36,579 nt of DNA, from assembly GCA_902705835.1 (NCBI GenBank), contig CACSIN010000029.1, positions 54,948 through 91,526 on the forward strand, given 5' to 3'. The stretch's first letter is position 1. Each line of letters opens with the position of its first letter. The position numbers and the translations under genes are program-made. The notes under the pieces were generated by a model. The model had not been told where the DNA came from, did not search any database, and was given only the letters and a program-made list of their open reading frames with translations. Shown here in pieces: positions 1-8,788 of this stretch. This DNA is from BD1-7 clade bacterium (GTDB lineage Bacteria; Pseudomonadota; Gammaproteobacteria; Pseudomonadales; DT-91).

Positions 1-376
1 CACTCAACAGACAACCTGCAACTGCTGTAAAAAATTGTGGTGATGTTGCAACAATTACGTCAACTCGTCGTACAAACAATCCAGCAAAAATCGCCATAAT
101 CATGAACGACATATAATCTAAAATGCGACGAACAAATCCTTCATTCGCCGAGATATAAGTTTTTACGCGACGCACCTCGATACCATCGAGGTCGTGTTTG
201 CTGTACCAGGCATTTGAATACCCCTCAAATACCTTACCTTCCGGAAAATTCGGTGCACCGGTAATAACAGTAACCCTGTGACCGGATTTAACCCACTCCC
301 TAGCATGCTCGTAAGTACGGGTTGCAGGAGCATTCCCCTCAGGAGGAAAGTTATCTGTAAGAAATAAAATATGCAT
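1..376 (-). CDS. Glycosyltransferase family 4, WbuB-like (partial, N-terminal 125 residues)
   Basis: The reverse strand reads from an ATG at 376 to the window edge without a stop, giving about 125 N-terminal residues. The start MHILFLTDNFPPEGNAPATR, followed by TYEHAREWVKSGHRVTVITG and then PNFPEGKVFEGY, is the typical N-terminus of WbuB-like GT4 glycosyltransferases, which transfer amino sugars in O-antigen and capsule repeat-unit assembly at the cytoplasmic face of the membrane. A hydrophobic stretch (SFMIMAIFAGLFV) near residues 90-102 suits membrane association. It starts 10 bp after the lyase gene stop, so it is probably the next gene of the same operon. The C-terminal catalytic half with the E-x7-E motif lies outside the window, so sugar specificity cannot be judged. 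A 77-codon ORF in another frame here is a shadow. Confidence 0.85.
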   Translation of the reverse strand, partial: MHILFLTDNFPPEGNAPATRTYEHAREWVKSGHRVTVITGAPNFPEGKVFEGYSNAWYSKHDLDGIEVRRVKTYISANEGFVRRILDYMSFMIMAIFAGLFVRRVDVIVATSPQFFTAVAGCLLS

Positions 377-386
377 ACCAATACCG

Positions 387-2027
387 CTACAACCAACGAA
401 CCCGTGTTTCAACTTTCGATCCATCGAATGAAACTACTATCTTATGAGAAGCCTGCTTAATTCCAAATTCAGGGCAATAAACGCTATCTTCTATAGCAAT
501 AAGACCACCAGAAACAACGAACTCTGCCCGATGATCGTTCACAAACAACTCTACTGATGACGAACTAACATTTCCAATCGACACAGACGGGTGAAGATGA
601 AAAAACGCCTGGGCATTATCAAAGCCCCCTCGAAGATCGTCTATTATGCAAACCTCGTTAGATCGCACAACAAACTTTCGATGATGGATACAATTTACAC
701 CCTGCGCTTTAAAGCCATTATGACAAGCCTCAAAATAAATAACGCCTTTTTCACATTTAACTCGACGCCCTTCTATTTTCGCCCGGCGTGCTACTCGAAA
801 CCCACTCCAGACTTCTGAAGAATCCATGCCATTCACAGAAACAGTGTTATGCGCCGCCGTTTTTCGTTGACGCAAACGTTCTTCACAAACCCCGTAGCGA
901 TCAATACCCGAATTAACAAATACACGCTGCTGAAACAGACTCATTTCAAAACTCAATGAATCCGCATGCGCGTGCCCCGGAATATAATCAGGGCCAATAC
1001 GTGCAAGATCCGCAATTAACGCCAACTCACTCGATTTCGCGACAGCGTAACCCGACTGAGATAAATCCCAGTAGGCCGGCTCGATCGTAAGTGATGCAGC
1101 ATGATCGACGCTGATGTTAAGAGACTTAGCATATTCGTGGATTTGAGAATTCGAAGGAGCAATACCAAAGACACTATCGTTAAAGAAACTAATTTTTCCA
1201 TCGCCCAAACTCATAGTATCAAGCCAACGCAACATACGCCCTGCATAACGCGTGAGTAGTGAAATATCATCACTGTGCGAGCTACTAGCGAAAGCCCGCA
1301 GCACGTTGAGCAGATCCAAAACATCCACCAACATAATGGCGTGATACATAGGCGTTAGCTCAAAATTACCGCCATCATCCAATACCTGCTCATTGATCTC
1401 TTTTCGCAGTATCCCCAAGCCAGTTTGCAACCACTTATCAGCAGCTGCTCCGTCGAAAAAGCACCCAGCAAAAATCAACGCCTTCGCGTTAGCGAATAAG
1501 TGATTCCCTAAAATGTGATATTCAAGATCTTGCGATAACACATGTGCTTGCAGCGCTAAACTTTCTAGCGCTTCGTTGTTTAGCGAAGCGCCGTTCAACT
1601 GAAACTTAACCCAATTAACAATACGTAAAGACTGAGGGTAAGGCTCCCATCCATCGCCCACAGGCGCAGGGTTGTGTGCAATCCAATGAGTGATTCGCTG
1701 GTGGTGCACGTCTTCTCGCAGCGACGCGTTTTGCGCCGTTAAGTCATCAAAGTAATGGAGGTTATAAAGCCAAAGTTTGTTTTGATCTTGAGGAAACCAA
1801 TCTAGCGCATCGCCTTCGTGATTTAAAAAGCGACACTGGTTATTCTCAAATAGTGACTGAGGGTTTAAGCGACATACTTCCCAGTGTTTTTTCGATCTAG
1901 CCAAGTCAATAGCTGGCACTTTAGTATTTTTAAATCGAGCAATTTTCCGCATTATTCGGTTGACGACCTGAACTACGCGCATATAACGCAATGTATGAAA
2001 ATAATATCTAATCTTCATTGAATACAT
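387..2027 (-). CDS. Heparinase II/III family protein (polysaccharide lyase-like)
   Basis: The 546-residue product has the two-part layout of heparinase II/III-like enzymes. An all-alpha N-terminal part holds NLHYFDDL (89-96), WEPYPQSLRIVNW (127-139) and the HILGNHLFANAKAL segment (171-184). A beta-rich C-terminal part holds GHAHADSLSFEMS (351-363) and AAHNTVSVNG (391-400), followed by EVWSGFRVARRA. The family cleaves uronic-acid-containing polysaccharides by beta-elimination. No signal peptide is seen, although many members are periplasmic. Its place among glycosyltransferase, flippase and polymerase genes suggests it acts on the locus's own polymer, whose likely uronic sugar is ManNAcA from WecB/WecC. 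Two ATGs (2027 and 2018) are possible and neither has a strong ribosome binding site. Catalytic activity is inferred from family motifs only. Confidence 0.85.
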   Translation of the reverse strand: MYSMKIRYYFHTLRYMRVVQVVNRIMRKIARFKNTKVPAIDLARSKKHWEVCRLNPQSLFENNQCRFLNHEGDALDWFPQDQNKLWLYNLHYFDDLTAQNASLREDVHHQRITHWIAHNPAPVGDGWEPYPQSLRIVNWVKFQLNGASLNNEALESLALQAHVLSQDLEYHILGNHLFANAKALIFAGCFFDGAAADKWLQTGLGILRKEINEQVLDDGGNFELTPMYHAIMLVDVLDLLNVLRAFASSSHSDDISLLTRYAGRMLRWLDTMSLGDGKISFFNDSVFGIAPSNSQIHEYAKSLNISVDHAASLTIEPAYWDLSQSGYAVAKSSELALIADLARIGPDYIPGHAHADSLSFEMSLFQQRVFVNSGIDRYGVCEERLRQRKTAAHNTVSVNGMDSSEVWSGFRVARRAKIEGRRVKCEKGVIYFEACHNGFKAQGVNCIHHRKFVVRSNEVCIIDDLRGGFDNAQAFFHLHPSVSIGNVSSSSVELFVNDHRAEFVVSGGLIAIEDSVYCPEFGIKQASHKIVVSFDGSKVETRVRWL

Positions 2028-2076
2028 CTTACTTATCTACATCGCTTGAAAATAAAATAAACTGGAAGAAGCAATA

Positions 2077-3159
2077 TCATTGATCAGATAGAGCCGCAAT
2101 ATAGTCGAACGCATCTAAAAAACCGTCTACCATATGGGATATTGAACGAGAATTCTGATAAAAATTGTGCGCATTGGTACCTATACTCCGAGCCATTTCT
2201 TCAGATGAATCTAACGCACTCATTTTCTCAACAAGTTGCCGCTGACCTTGAACAAGAAACCCGTTCACGCCATTTTCGATATTAAGATGTTCCCCCCCCG
2301 AAATCGCGTCTTCATACGCTATAAACGGGACGCCGTAACTAAAACTTTCAAGAACTGACAAGCCTGCCTGTTTTGGAGAAATACAAGCGACCGCCGATTC
2401 AAAATAACGCTGTTTTTCGACATCATTTTGTACCTCACCAACTAGATGAACGTTAGCTTCCATACCGTTCTCAGCTAAATACGTCTCGACAAATTTCTTT
2501 TGATCCCCATTACCAATAATTACCAACCTCTTGATTCGAGCGTTAGACCCTGATGCTATAAATTCTCTGAACGCTCCTAGCAAGTCAAACAACCCCTTAC
2601 GCTTATTCAAAGCACCTATAAACAGAAAACAATCCTTCTCGTAACCCGAATAATTAGTACTATTTGGAGAGCTAACAGTGTTAGGTGCAACAAACGTTTT
2701 CTTCAGCACATTGGGTGGAATAAATGCCTTAGGATAATCAGAGTAAAGGACTAGCGCCGAACAAAAATATGACAGCATATTTCTCACCCGTACGACATTC
2801 CTATTCTGTTGCCTCAATCCGCGCTTCGACGAAACACCTATCCCCCAATGTAATAAGTTGTATCTACGAAGTGGATTTAACGTCATAGTCCAGAGATTTA
2901 AAACTCGCATATTCTGCATATGTACTACGAAATCAAAATCAGAAAAACAAGGTAGGGTTCGATACTCGAACGGCCCAATATTTTTGGATTTCACTCTAAC
3001 CTGCTCAAAGGCCTGATCAAAGCCAAGAAGCTCCCCGCAATGGTAGACTGTCACATGAAAACCTTTTTTTTGTAACTCCACAAAGAATGGAATTCGATAA
3101 GGCTTTAACTCATGATCAAGAATAAATGCAACGCGACAACCACAAGTCGAAATACTCAT
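2077..3159 (-). CDS. Glycosyltransferase family 4 protein
   Basis: This 360-residue protein has the GT-B layout. The N-terminal half begins with a strand and the segment ILDHELKPYRIPFFVELQKK. The C-terminal half has the donor-binding features FLFIGALNKRKGLFDLLGAF (178-197), LVIIGNG (212-218) and SPKQAGLSVLESFSYGVPFI (261-280), the last matching the E-x7-E region in relaxed form. It probably adds one sugar to the lipid-linked repeat unit; which one cannot be told. It lies 49 bp upstream of the lyase gene and 250 bp downstream of the polymerase gene. A run of eight C on the plus strand (2292-2299, G8 in the coding sense) falls in codons for ISGGEH near residue 288 and could be a slippage site. 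The coding sequence is AT-rich compared with wecB and the ect genes. Confidence 0.85.
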   Translation of the reverse strand: MSISTCGCRVAFILDHELKPYRIPFFVELQKKGFHVTVYHCGELLGFDQAFEQVRVKSKNIGPFEYRTLPCFSDFDFVVHMQNMRVLNLWTMTLNPLRRYNLLHWGIGVSSKRGLRQQNRNVVRVRNMLSYFCSALVLYSDYPKAFIPPNVLKKTFVAPNTVSSPNSTNYSGYEKDCFLFIGALNKRKGLFDLLGAFREFIASGSNARIKRLVIIGNGDQKKFVETYLAENGMEANVHLVGEVQNDVEKQRYFESAVACISPKQAGLSVLESFSYGVPFIAYEDAISGGEHLNIENGVNGFLVQGQRQLVEKMSALDSSEEMARSIGTNAHNFYQNSRSISHMVDGFLDAFDYIAALSDQ

Positions 3160-3409
3160 AAAAAAACTCGTTCAATACCATATTTTTCTTGAAAATCGAC
3201 ATATTAACAAACGAATACCGACACTATAAAAACACTAAAAAATTAATTCACATGAAATTTGCAATTTAATATTCACAAAAATACTCCCTTCCTATAAAAC
3301 AGAATGACCACCTTCCCATTCTTTCTACACAGCCTCAAAATCACTTAAAAACGCCATTCGTATACTACTAGTTATTCAATATACGGATCTACAAACTATC
3401 AATAGTTAG
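3160..3409. other. AT-rich gap between polymerase and GT4 genes
   Basis: This gap of about 250 bp is AT-rich, with many A/T runs. A perfect palindrome AGTTAGCTAACT (3404-3415) overlaps the TAG stop of the upstream polymerase gene. No intrinsic terminator with a T-tract and no convincing promoter could be read. The gap may simply reflect modular assembly of the polysaccharide locus. Confidence 0.4.
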
Positions 3410-4783
3410 CTAACTCGTTTTTTTGATAAATGGCATTACCGTAAAATAACATAGAGCTACGTAGATGAACGACAGGAATCCATATGCAAAATACTGATCC
3501 AAGCCGCTTCCACGTACATAGGTTAGGAAATTCATGTATACATATAATGCCCAGGGAAGAACTCGAAGGTCAGCCGAATATAACGCTTCAATAAATTTCT
3601 TATAGAGGGTCATCACTGCCAACCCAACAACAAGTATGTAAGCTAACCCCGCGATGCGAAAATTCCAAAAAGCTTCAGAGTATAGATTTACAGGATAGGA
3701 TCCCCCACTTGCCCGAAAAGCAGGATCATGAAACCCTGTGTATAAACTAATCATACTTAGAGGTTTACCTTCCCATATCGCCCTAGGAATAAACACAAAA
3801 AGGGCCTTAAAAATGGTCGAGCCATAAGAAAGCAACTCTGAATCATCACATATATACTCTAGCGCTTGCATAGAATGGAAATACGTATAATTAACTTCGA
3901 TATTATTAAAAAACGAAGCCAAAAAAAGAGGAGAAATGACATATTCAGCAACATGAGGCAACGCAGAAAACAGCCCATCTACCTCACTGAAACCACCATA
4001 CCCCCTAACGATTGACATAGCTATAATCAACAGCACACACAATAAAAAAACCACCCCCCCCACGACAAGAGAACGGAAATTAAGTACAAGCCCATTAAAC
4101 AATGCTTCTAGTAGCAGTATTGGAAACACTAAGAATATTGCCTCTCTCTTCGAGTGCGCTGAAGATATCGCAAAAACAATAAGTATTAAGAAGTAGAAAG
4201 GAAAACGTAATTTTTTACGAAAATAGGCAAGATAGTAGATGAACATCAAAGCAGTAATACTCTTCGGTATAACTGCAAGATTCCCACCACTTCCTCCACC
4301 AAATAGGGATGCATCCAAAGGCATGAAAAAGAAGGGCAACGAATAACACAAAGATACAAGAGCGAACGCGAGTACTTTCTTTTCTACATCATGACGGTAA
4401 TCAAAACTTGATGGCGTCCATGTACCAGCCAAAAATAGCAATACGTTGCCGCACATGAGCATATAGAAAGTAGTATAACCAGTATTAGTCCAAGCAAGAT
4501 AATCGACATAATTATCTGTATGCATCAATACAATACCATGATGATATGCGTACGCCCCTAGTGCAAAAGAAAGATCAACATAGAATATTGTAATAGCCAA
4601 GGGGGAGAAGAATATTTTCGTATTTCCTCGCGGATAGAGCAGAAAAAATGAAACTACGGCGTGCAGAAAGAAGAGAACATAAGAAAATGACTTAACAACA
4701 TCCGCCTCAAATATAAGAGGAACGAAAGTAATAAAAAATAGCAAAAAATATAATAAAGGCGAACGCTTCGTATATATTTTCAT
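3410..4783 (-). CDS. O-antigen/oligosaccharide repeat-unit polymerase (Wzy-like)
   Basis: A protein of about 457 residues is almost entirely made of hydrophobic segments, about ten to twelve predicted membrane spans, with short charged loops. The segment SSAHSKREAIFLVFPILLLE has the S-x-R/K-RE signature common in repeat-unit polymerases. Wzy proteins join undecaprenyl-linked repeat units on the periplasmic side of the inner membrane. The gene directly follows a flippase gene, the usual wzx-wzy pairing. An ATG at 4783 with GTGAG just upstream is preferred. A GTG at 4792 would add three residues and overlap the flippase gene by 8 bp. An eight-C run (4054-4061) next to seven A (4044-4050) gives G8 and T7 tracts in the coding sense. 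Wzy sequences diverge quickly, so the call rests on topology and context. Confidence 0.8.
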   Translation of the reverse strand: MKIYTKRSPLLYFLLFFITFVPLIFEADVVKSFSYVLFFLHAVVSFFLLYPRGNTKIFFSPLAITIFYVDLSFALGAYAYHHGIVLMHTDNYVDYLAWTNTGYTTFYMLMCGNVLLFLAGTWTPSSFDYRHDVEKKVLAFALVSLCYSLPFFFMPLDASLFGGGSGGNLAVIPKSITALMFIYYLAYFRKKLRFPFYFLILIVFAISSAHSKREAIFLVFPILLLEALFNGLVLNFRSLVVGGVVFLLCVLLIIAMSIVRGYGGFSEVDGLFSALPHVAEYVISPLFLASFFNNIEVNYTYFHSMQALEYICDDSELLSYGSTIFKALFVFIPRAIWEGKPLSMISLYTGFHDPAFRASGGSYPVNLYSEAFWNFRIAGLAYILVVGLAVMTLYKKFIEALYSADLRVLPWALYVYMNFLTYVRGSGLDQYFAYGFLSFIYVALCYFTVMPFIKKTS

Positions 4784-4784
4784 A

Positions 4785-6011
4785 TTACTCACAAGCCCGA
4801 ACAGCTTTCAATCTGCATACTTGACTCGATCGTACCAGTATCAAAGTGCAGCCTAAAGCTTCGCTTAGAAGCGTCGCATATGCCGCCCCCTCCAAACCAA
4901 ACCGAGGAATTAGTATAATATTCGCACATAAATTGAACGACAAAACAACGGCTGAAATCAACGGTATTGATTCTAGTGTTCTGAACAATGTCAATTTATA
5001 TAGCCCGTAGAGATAAAATGTTTTAAGGATCACGGCCAGGACAGCAATCGAAAGCACTCTCTCCCCCCGAGCATATATCGGTTCATAATAAGACAGCATA
5101 TGAGGGTAGATAATGAAATTCACGATAACACCAGCAATCACCATTAACACAAAAAGCCTTATCAACATTCCATCTAAGATACGAATTGATTTTTCCAGGC
5201 CATTCTTTTCTCGATATACCTTTGGCAGATAAACAATGACAAAGATATTTGCGATAAAGAGTAGAGTTGTCCCGATGGAGTAAGAAAATGTATATATTGC
5301 AACATCTACTTTGTTAGACATATATAACAGAACATATCTATCCGCAACAGAGTACAAGCTATTCATTACCATCTGAGCAGCTAGAGGAACAGAAAAGAGG
5401 AACATTTTTTTCGACAATCTTTTATTTTCGCGAACCTTATTTTCTCGTACTCCCCAATCTCTAAACAGCAGTAAAGTAAAGATTGCAGATGATAGAGTTC
5501 CTAGGCTGTATGAAACCGCCTCAAGCGAAGGAATTACAGCTAAACACAATACAAGAAAAAACTTAACTACCTGATATAAAAGCCTATACTTGAGATAGCC
5601 TGCAACCAGATCCCTTACCCGCTGAAGCGTTTGGAGCATTTGTAAGCGAGCCAAAAATGGCGCTGCACAAAGAATCAAAAAGAGACTTGCAAGGTCACTG
5701 ATATACCCGTAGAGCGCAAGCATAATCAAACAACCGATAACAAAGAGGATTATTGAAAATCGAGTATGGGCTAGTTCTAGAGATCTAAAAAAGGTATTAC
5801 CATAACGCCTGAAACGATCATAATTTCTTAATACCGCGGTACTTTGAGCAAACAAAAAAACATTCAATAGAATTTGCTCTAGCGCAACCGCTAGAGCAAC
5901 CACGCCATAATTCTCCGGTGAAATAATGAGTGGGAGCAAAATAATTAGAGCTATATTTAACCCCTTCGCTATGCCTTCTCCGGCACCATAACTCAACAGT
6001 CTTGTGATCAT
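4785..6011 (-). CDS. Oligosaccharide flippase family protein (Wzx-like)
   Basis: This 408-residue polytopic protein has about twelve hydrophobic segments. Its start, GAGEGIAKGLNIALIILLPLIISPENYGVVALA, is characteristic of the polysaccharide biosynthesis (RfbX/Wzx, MOP superfamily) N-terminus. The middle segment MVMNSLYSVADRYVLLYMSN matches the conserved membrane segment with a D-R-Y motif seen in flippases. It would move the lipid-linked repeat unit from the cytoplasmic to the periplasmic leaflet. It is somewhat short for the family but has both halves. Its stop overlaps or abuts the polymerase start, so the two are translationally coupled. It lies 264 bp downstream of wecC. The coding sequence is AT-rich. 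Confidence 0.85.
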   Translation of the reverse strand: MITRLLSYGAGEGIAKGLNIALIILLPLIISPENYGVVALAVALEQILLNVFLFAQSTAVLRNYDRFRRYGNTFFRSLELAHTRFSIILFVIGCLIMLALYGYISDLASLFLILCAAPFLARLQMLQTLQRVRDLVAGYLKYRLLYQVVKFFLVLCLAVIPSLEAVSYSLGTLSSAIFTLLLFRDWGVRENKVRENKRLSKKMFLFSVPLAAQMVMNSLYSVADRYVLLYMSNKVDVAIYTFSYSIGTTLLFIANIFVIVYLPKVYREKNGLEKSIRILDGMLIRLFVLMVIAGVIVNFIIYPHMLSYYEPIYARGERVLSIAVLAVILKTFYLYGLYKLTLFRTLESIPLISAVVLSFNLCANIILIPRFGLEGAAYATLLSEALGCTLILVRSSQVCRLKAVRACE

Positions 6012-6232
6012 TTATTATTGCGCAGAGAGCATTACTCCAATAACGTCATCGACGCCTAGAATCACCCCCCTCAACAAACTCCTACGAAATTCAAACACTT
6101 CTAACTGCGACGATAATAAAGAGCATCACTGATGCCAGAAAGAATGCCAAATAGTTTCGGCTTTGTCCCTACAGGCTTGCGTTTTCTTACACACGTCATT
6201 AAACCCAGCCAACAAGAGCATCCTACTCACGA

Positions 6233-6268
6233 ATACTACTCACAAGAAAATGTTCGCACGAGTAGTAT
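6233..6268 (-). repeat. Perfect 9-bp inverted repeat just downstream of wecC
   Basis: ATACTACTC (6233-6241) and GAGTAGTAT (6260-6268) form perfect 9-bp arms around an 18-nt loop. They begin 7 nt after the wecC stop on the minus strand. No T-tract follows on that strand, so it is more likely a 3'-end stabilising or processing hairpin than a classical terminator. The rest of the gap (6012-6232) shows no gene; it contains scattered C runs and nothing else recognisable. Confidence 0.55.
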
Positions 6269-6275
6269 GTAGTGG

Positions 6276-7520
6276 CTATCCCCATATTCCCTTCATATCA
6301 ATCACATAAGCACACGCAGGTTTAAACTGCTTAAATACCTTATGATCAACAAGAAGAACATAGATATCTGCAGAAGCAAGAGCATCATCAAGAGCAACTA
6401 GCTTAACATTGCCCTCGATACGTTTTACATTGGGCTCAACAGCAATAATATTGCATTCTAGATCGGCAGTTAAATCTTCAACGATATCCAACGCAGGACT
6501 CTCGCGGAGGTCATCAATATCAGGTTTGAACGCCAAACCAAAACAGGCAACTGTAACACCATTGACATCCTTCTCAGGATGGTCGTTTAAAAAACGCTGA
6601 ATTTCTTCCTTAACTTTCTCAACAACCCATCCAGGTTTGCCATCATTTACTCGTCGTGCTGCATGAATCAGCGGAGCTTGCTCTGGTGTTTTATTGATGA
6701 TGAACCAAGGATCGACTGCAATACAGTGGCCACCAACCCCAGGGCCAGGCTGAAGAATATTCACACGCGGATGACGATTAGCCAGCTTAATGAGCTCCCA
6801 GACATCAATATCAAGTTCATCACAGATCAACGAAAGTTCATTGGCAAAAGCTATCGACACATCACGACTCGCATTTTCAGTAAGTTTCGCCATTTCAGCA
6901 GTACGTGCATTCGTAATTACACATTCACCCAAAACAAAACACCGATATAATTCAACGGCTTTATCCGAGCTTCTTGCATTAATACCGCCAATCACCCTGT
7001 CGTTTTCAACTAACTCTCTTACTACATGGCCGGGCAATACACGTTCCGGGCAATGTGCCACATAGATATCACCGTCATCGCACTCGTTAAGTGGCACATT
7101 CAAATCTGGCCGAGCTTCAGCGATCCACTTAGCCATATCTTCGGTTGCACCGACGGGTGAGGTTGACTCTAGAATCACCAAATTACCTTTTTCTAACACC
7201 GGCGCAATTGCCTTGGATGCAGCCTCGATATACGAAAGATCGGGCTCGTGGTTTTCCTTAAAGGGCGTTGGCACGGCAATCAGAAAGGCATCAGCTTTTT
7301 CTGGTGTTGTTGTTGCTTTTAAATACCCCTCCGTAACAGCAGCATGTACCAACATATCCAAGTCCGGCTCTACAATGTGTATCTCGCCCTTATTGATCGT
7401 ATCAACGGCATGCTGATTAACATCAACACCGATCACTTTGATTTTACGCGAGGCAAACATTGCAGCTGTAGGCAGCCCAATATACCCAAGGCCAACCACT
7501 GAAATGGTTTCAAACGACAT
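6276..7520 (-). CDS. wecC: UDP-N-acetyl-D-mannosamine dehydrogenase WecC
   Basis: This 414-residue enzyme oxidises UDP-ManNAc to UDP-ManNAcA with two NAD+. The N-terminal Rossmann motif GLGYIGLPTA is at residues 10-19. The LIAVPTPFKENHEPDLSYIE segment and LESTSPVGATE are typical of WecC rather than UDP-glucose dehydrogenase. The catalytic cysteine is in GVGGHCIAVDPWF (Cys266), and the C-terminal domain has CFGLAFKPDIDDLRESPAL. Length is normal for the family. A purine-rich site (AGGATGTAGAAAG) precedes the ATG. It lies 38 bp after wecB, so the pair forms a coupled ManNAcA supply module. The product makes a uronic-acid-containing polymer likely. WecB and WecC also serve enterobacterial common antigen in enterics, but here they sit inside an exopolysaccharide cluster. 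Confidence 0.95.
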   Translation of the reverse strand: MSFETISVVGLGYIGLPTAAMFASRKIKVIGVDVNQHAVDTINKGEIHIVEPDLDMLVHAAVTEGYLKATTTPEKADAFLIAVPTPFKENHEPDLSYIEAASKAIAPVLEKGNLVILESTSPVGATEDMAKWIAEARPDLNVPLNECDDGDIYVAHCPERVLPGHVVRELVENDRVIGGINARSSDKAVELYRCFVLGECVITNARTAEMAKLTENASRDVSIAFANELSLICDELDIDVWELIKLANRHPRVNILQPGPGVGGHCIAVDPWFIINKTPEQAPLIHAARRVNDGKPGWVVEKVKEEIQRFLNDHPEKDVNGVTVACFGLAFKPDIDDLRESPALDIVEDLTADLECNIIAVEPNVKRIEGNVKLVALDDALASADIYVLLVDHKVFKQFKPACAYVIDMKGIWG

Positions 7521-7558
7521 CTTTCTACATCCTGCTGTTCTAGGTTTGTTTGTATGTT

Positions 7559-8725
7559 TTAACTGGCGACCAAATCAGCTTGCTGTGCTGCAGGTTGACT
7601 CTCTAGCATGTACTCAGCGATCAAAAAATCAACGATACGATCACAAGCTTTGCCATCGCCGTATGGGTTATGTGCAAAACTCACAGCATCATATTCTTCT
7701 TGGTCAGTAAGTAAGGTATTTACTGCATAAACGATACGCTTAACTTCGGTACCTACCAATTTTACTGTGCCAGCCTCTACAGCCTCAGGGCGTTCAGTCG
7801 TGTCGCGCATCACCAAAACAGGCTTGCCTAGCGACGGTGCCTCTTCTTGAATACCGCCTGAATCTGTCAGAATGATTTCTGCACAGTTCATCAAATAGAC
7901 GAACTCCATATAACCTTGTGGCTCAATAAGATGTACATTTTTGAGATTGCCCAACAAGCGGGTTACCGGCTCGCGTACGTTTGGGTTCAGATGCATGGGG
8001 TAGAGGATATCAACATCAGGATTCTGGTTGGCAACCTTATTGAGTGCCTCACAAATACGCTCAAAGCCACCACCAAAACTTTCTCTTCGATGGCCGGTAA
8101 CTAACACTAGCTTTCTGTTTGCGTTAATCATTGGGAACTTTTCAGCAAGCTGCGTTTTAAGCGCCACATCGTTCTCTATGCGCTTACTCACCATCAGTAA
8201 GGCATCAATCACGGTATTACCGGTAACAGTAACACCTGTTAAGACGCCTTCTTTTTTGAGGTTGGCTTCAGATGTTGATGTCGGTGCAAAGTGGTAGTTA
8301 GCCAGCGCCCCGGTGAGCTTGCGATTACCTTCTTCTGGCCAGGGCGAATATAGATTTCCGGTGCGTAAACCGGCCTCAACATGCCCTATCTTAATTTGCT
8401 CATAGTAAGCCGCCAAACTGGCTGAGAATGTGGTTGCAGTATCACCATGCACCAACACAACATCGGGTTGAAATTCGACTAATGCTGGCTTTAGTTGCTG
8501 CAAGATATTTGCTGATACGTCGTTGAGAGTTTGGCCGGCCTTCATCAAATCCAGATCATAATCTGGCACGATATCAAACAACTCTAACACTTGATCGAGC
8601 ATCTCGCGGTGCTGTGCTGTCACACACACCTTCGCCTGAATCTCTGGGCGTTGCGCCAACGCATGAACAAGCGGCGCCATTTTAATAGCTTCTGGGCGTG
8701 TTCCAAACACAACTAACACTTTCAT
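7559..8725 (-). CDS. wecB: UDP-N-acetylglucosamine 2-epimerase (non-hydrolysing) WecB
   Basis: This 388-residue enzyme interconverts UDP-GlcNAc and UDP-ManNAc in the cytoplasm. It begins [20 protein letters not shown], the family hallmark, and carries [18 protein letters not shown] (92-109), HVEAGLRT (115-122), [11 protein letters not shown] (210-220), YPMHLNPNV (242-250) and [20 protein letters not shown] (286-305), including the catalytic Asp, Glu and His positions of the family. Length fits the usual 370-390. The C-terminal tail after about residue 370 is Ala/Gln-rich and poorly conserved in style. It lies 63 bp downstream of the VpsP-like gene and 38 bp upstream of wecC. Confidence 0.96.
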   Translation of the reverse strand: MKVLVVFGTRPEAIKMAPLVHALAQRPEIQAKVCVTAQHREMLDQVLELFDIVPDYDLDLMKAGQTLNDVSANILQQLKPALVEFQPDVVLVHGDTATTFSASLAAYYEQIKIGHVEAGLRTGNLYSPWPEEGNRKLTGALANYHFAPTSTSEANLKKEGVLTGVTVTGNTVIDALLMVSKRIENDVALKTQLAEKFPMINANRKLVLVTGHRRESFGGGFERICEALNKVANQNPDVDILYPMHLNPNVREPVTRLLGNLKNVHLIEPQGYMEFVYLMNCAEIILTDSGGIQEEAPSLGKPVLVMRDTTERPEAVEAGTVKLVGTEVKRIVYAVNTLLTDQEEYDAVSFAHNPYGDGKACDRIVDFLIAEYMLESQPAAQQADLVAS

Positions 8726-8788
8726 TAAAATCCCTCTCTTACAACGAGAACTTCTTGGAGGTTATAGTGATTTACCGACAATAAAACA

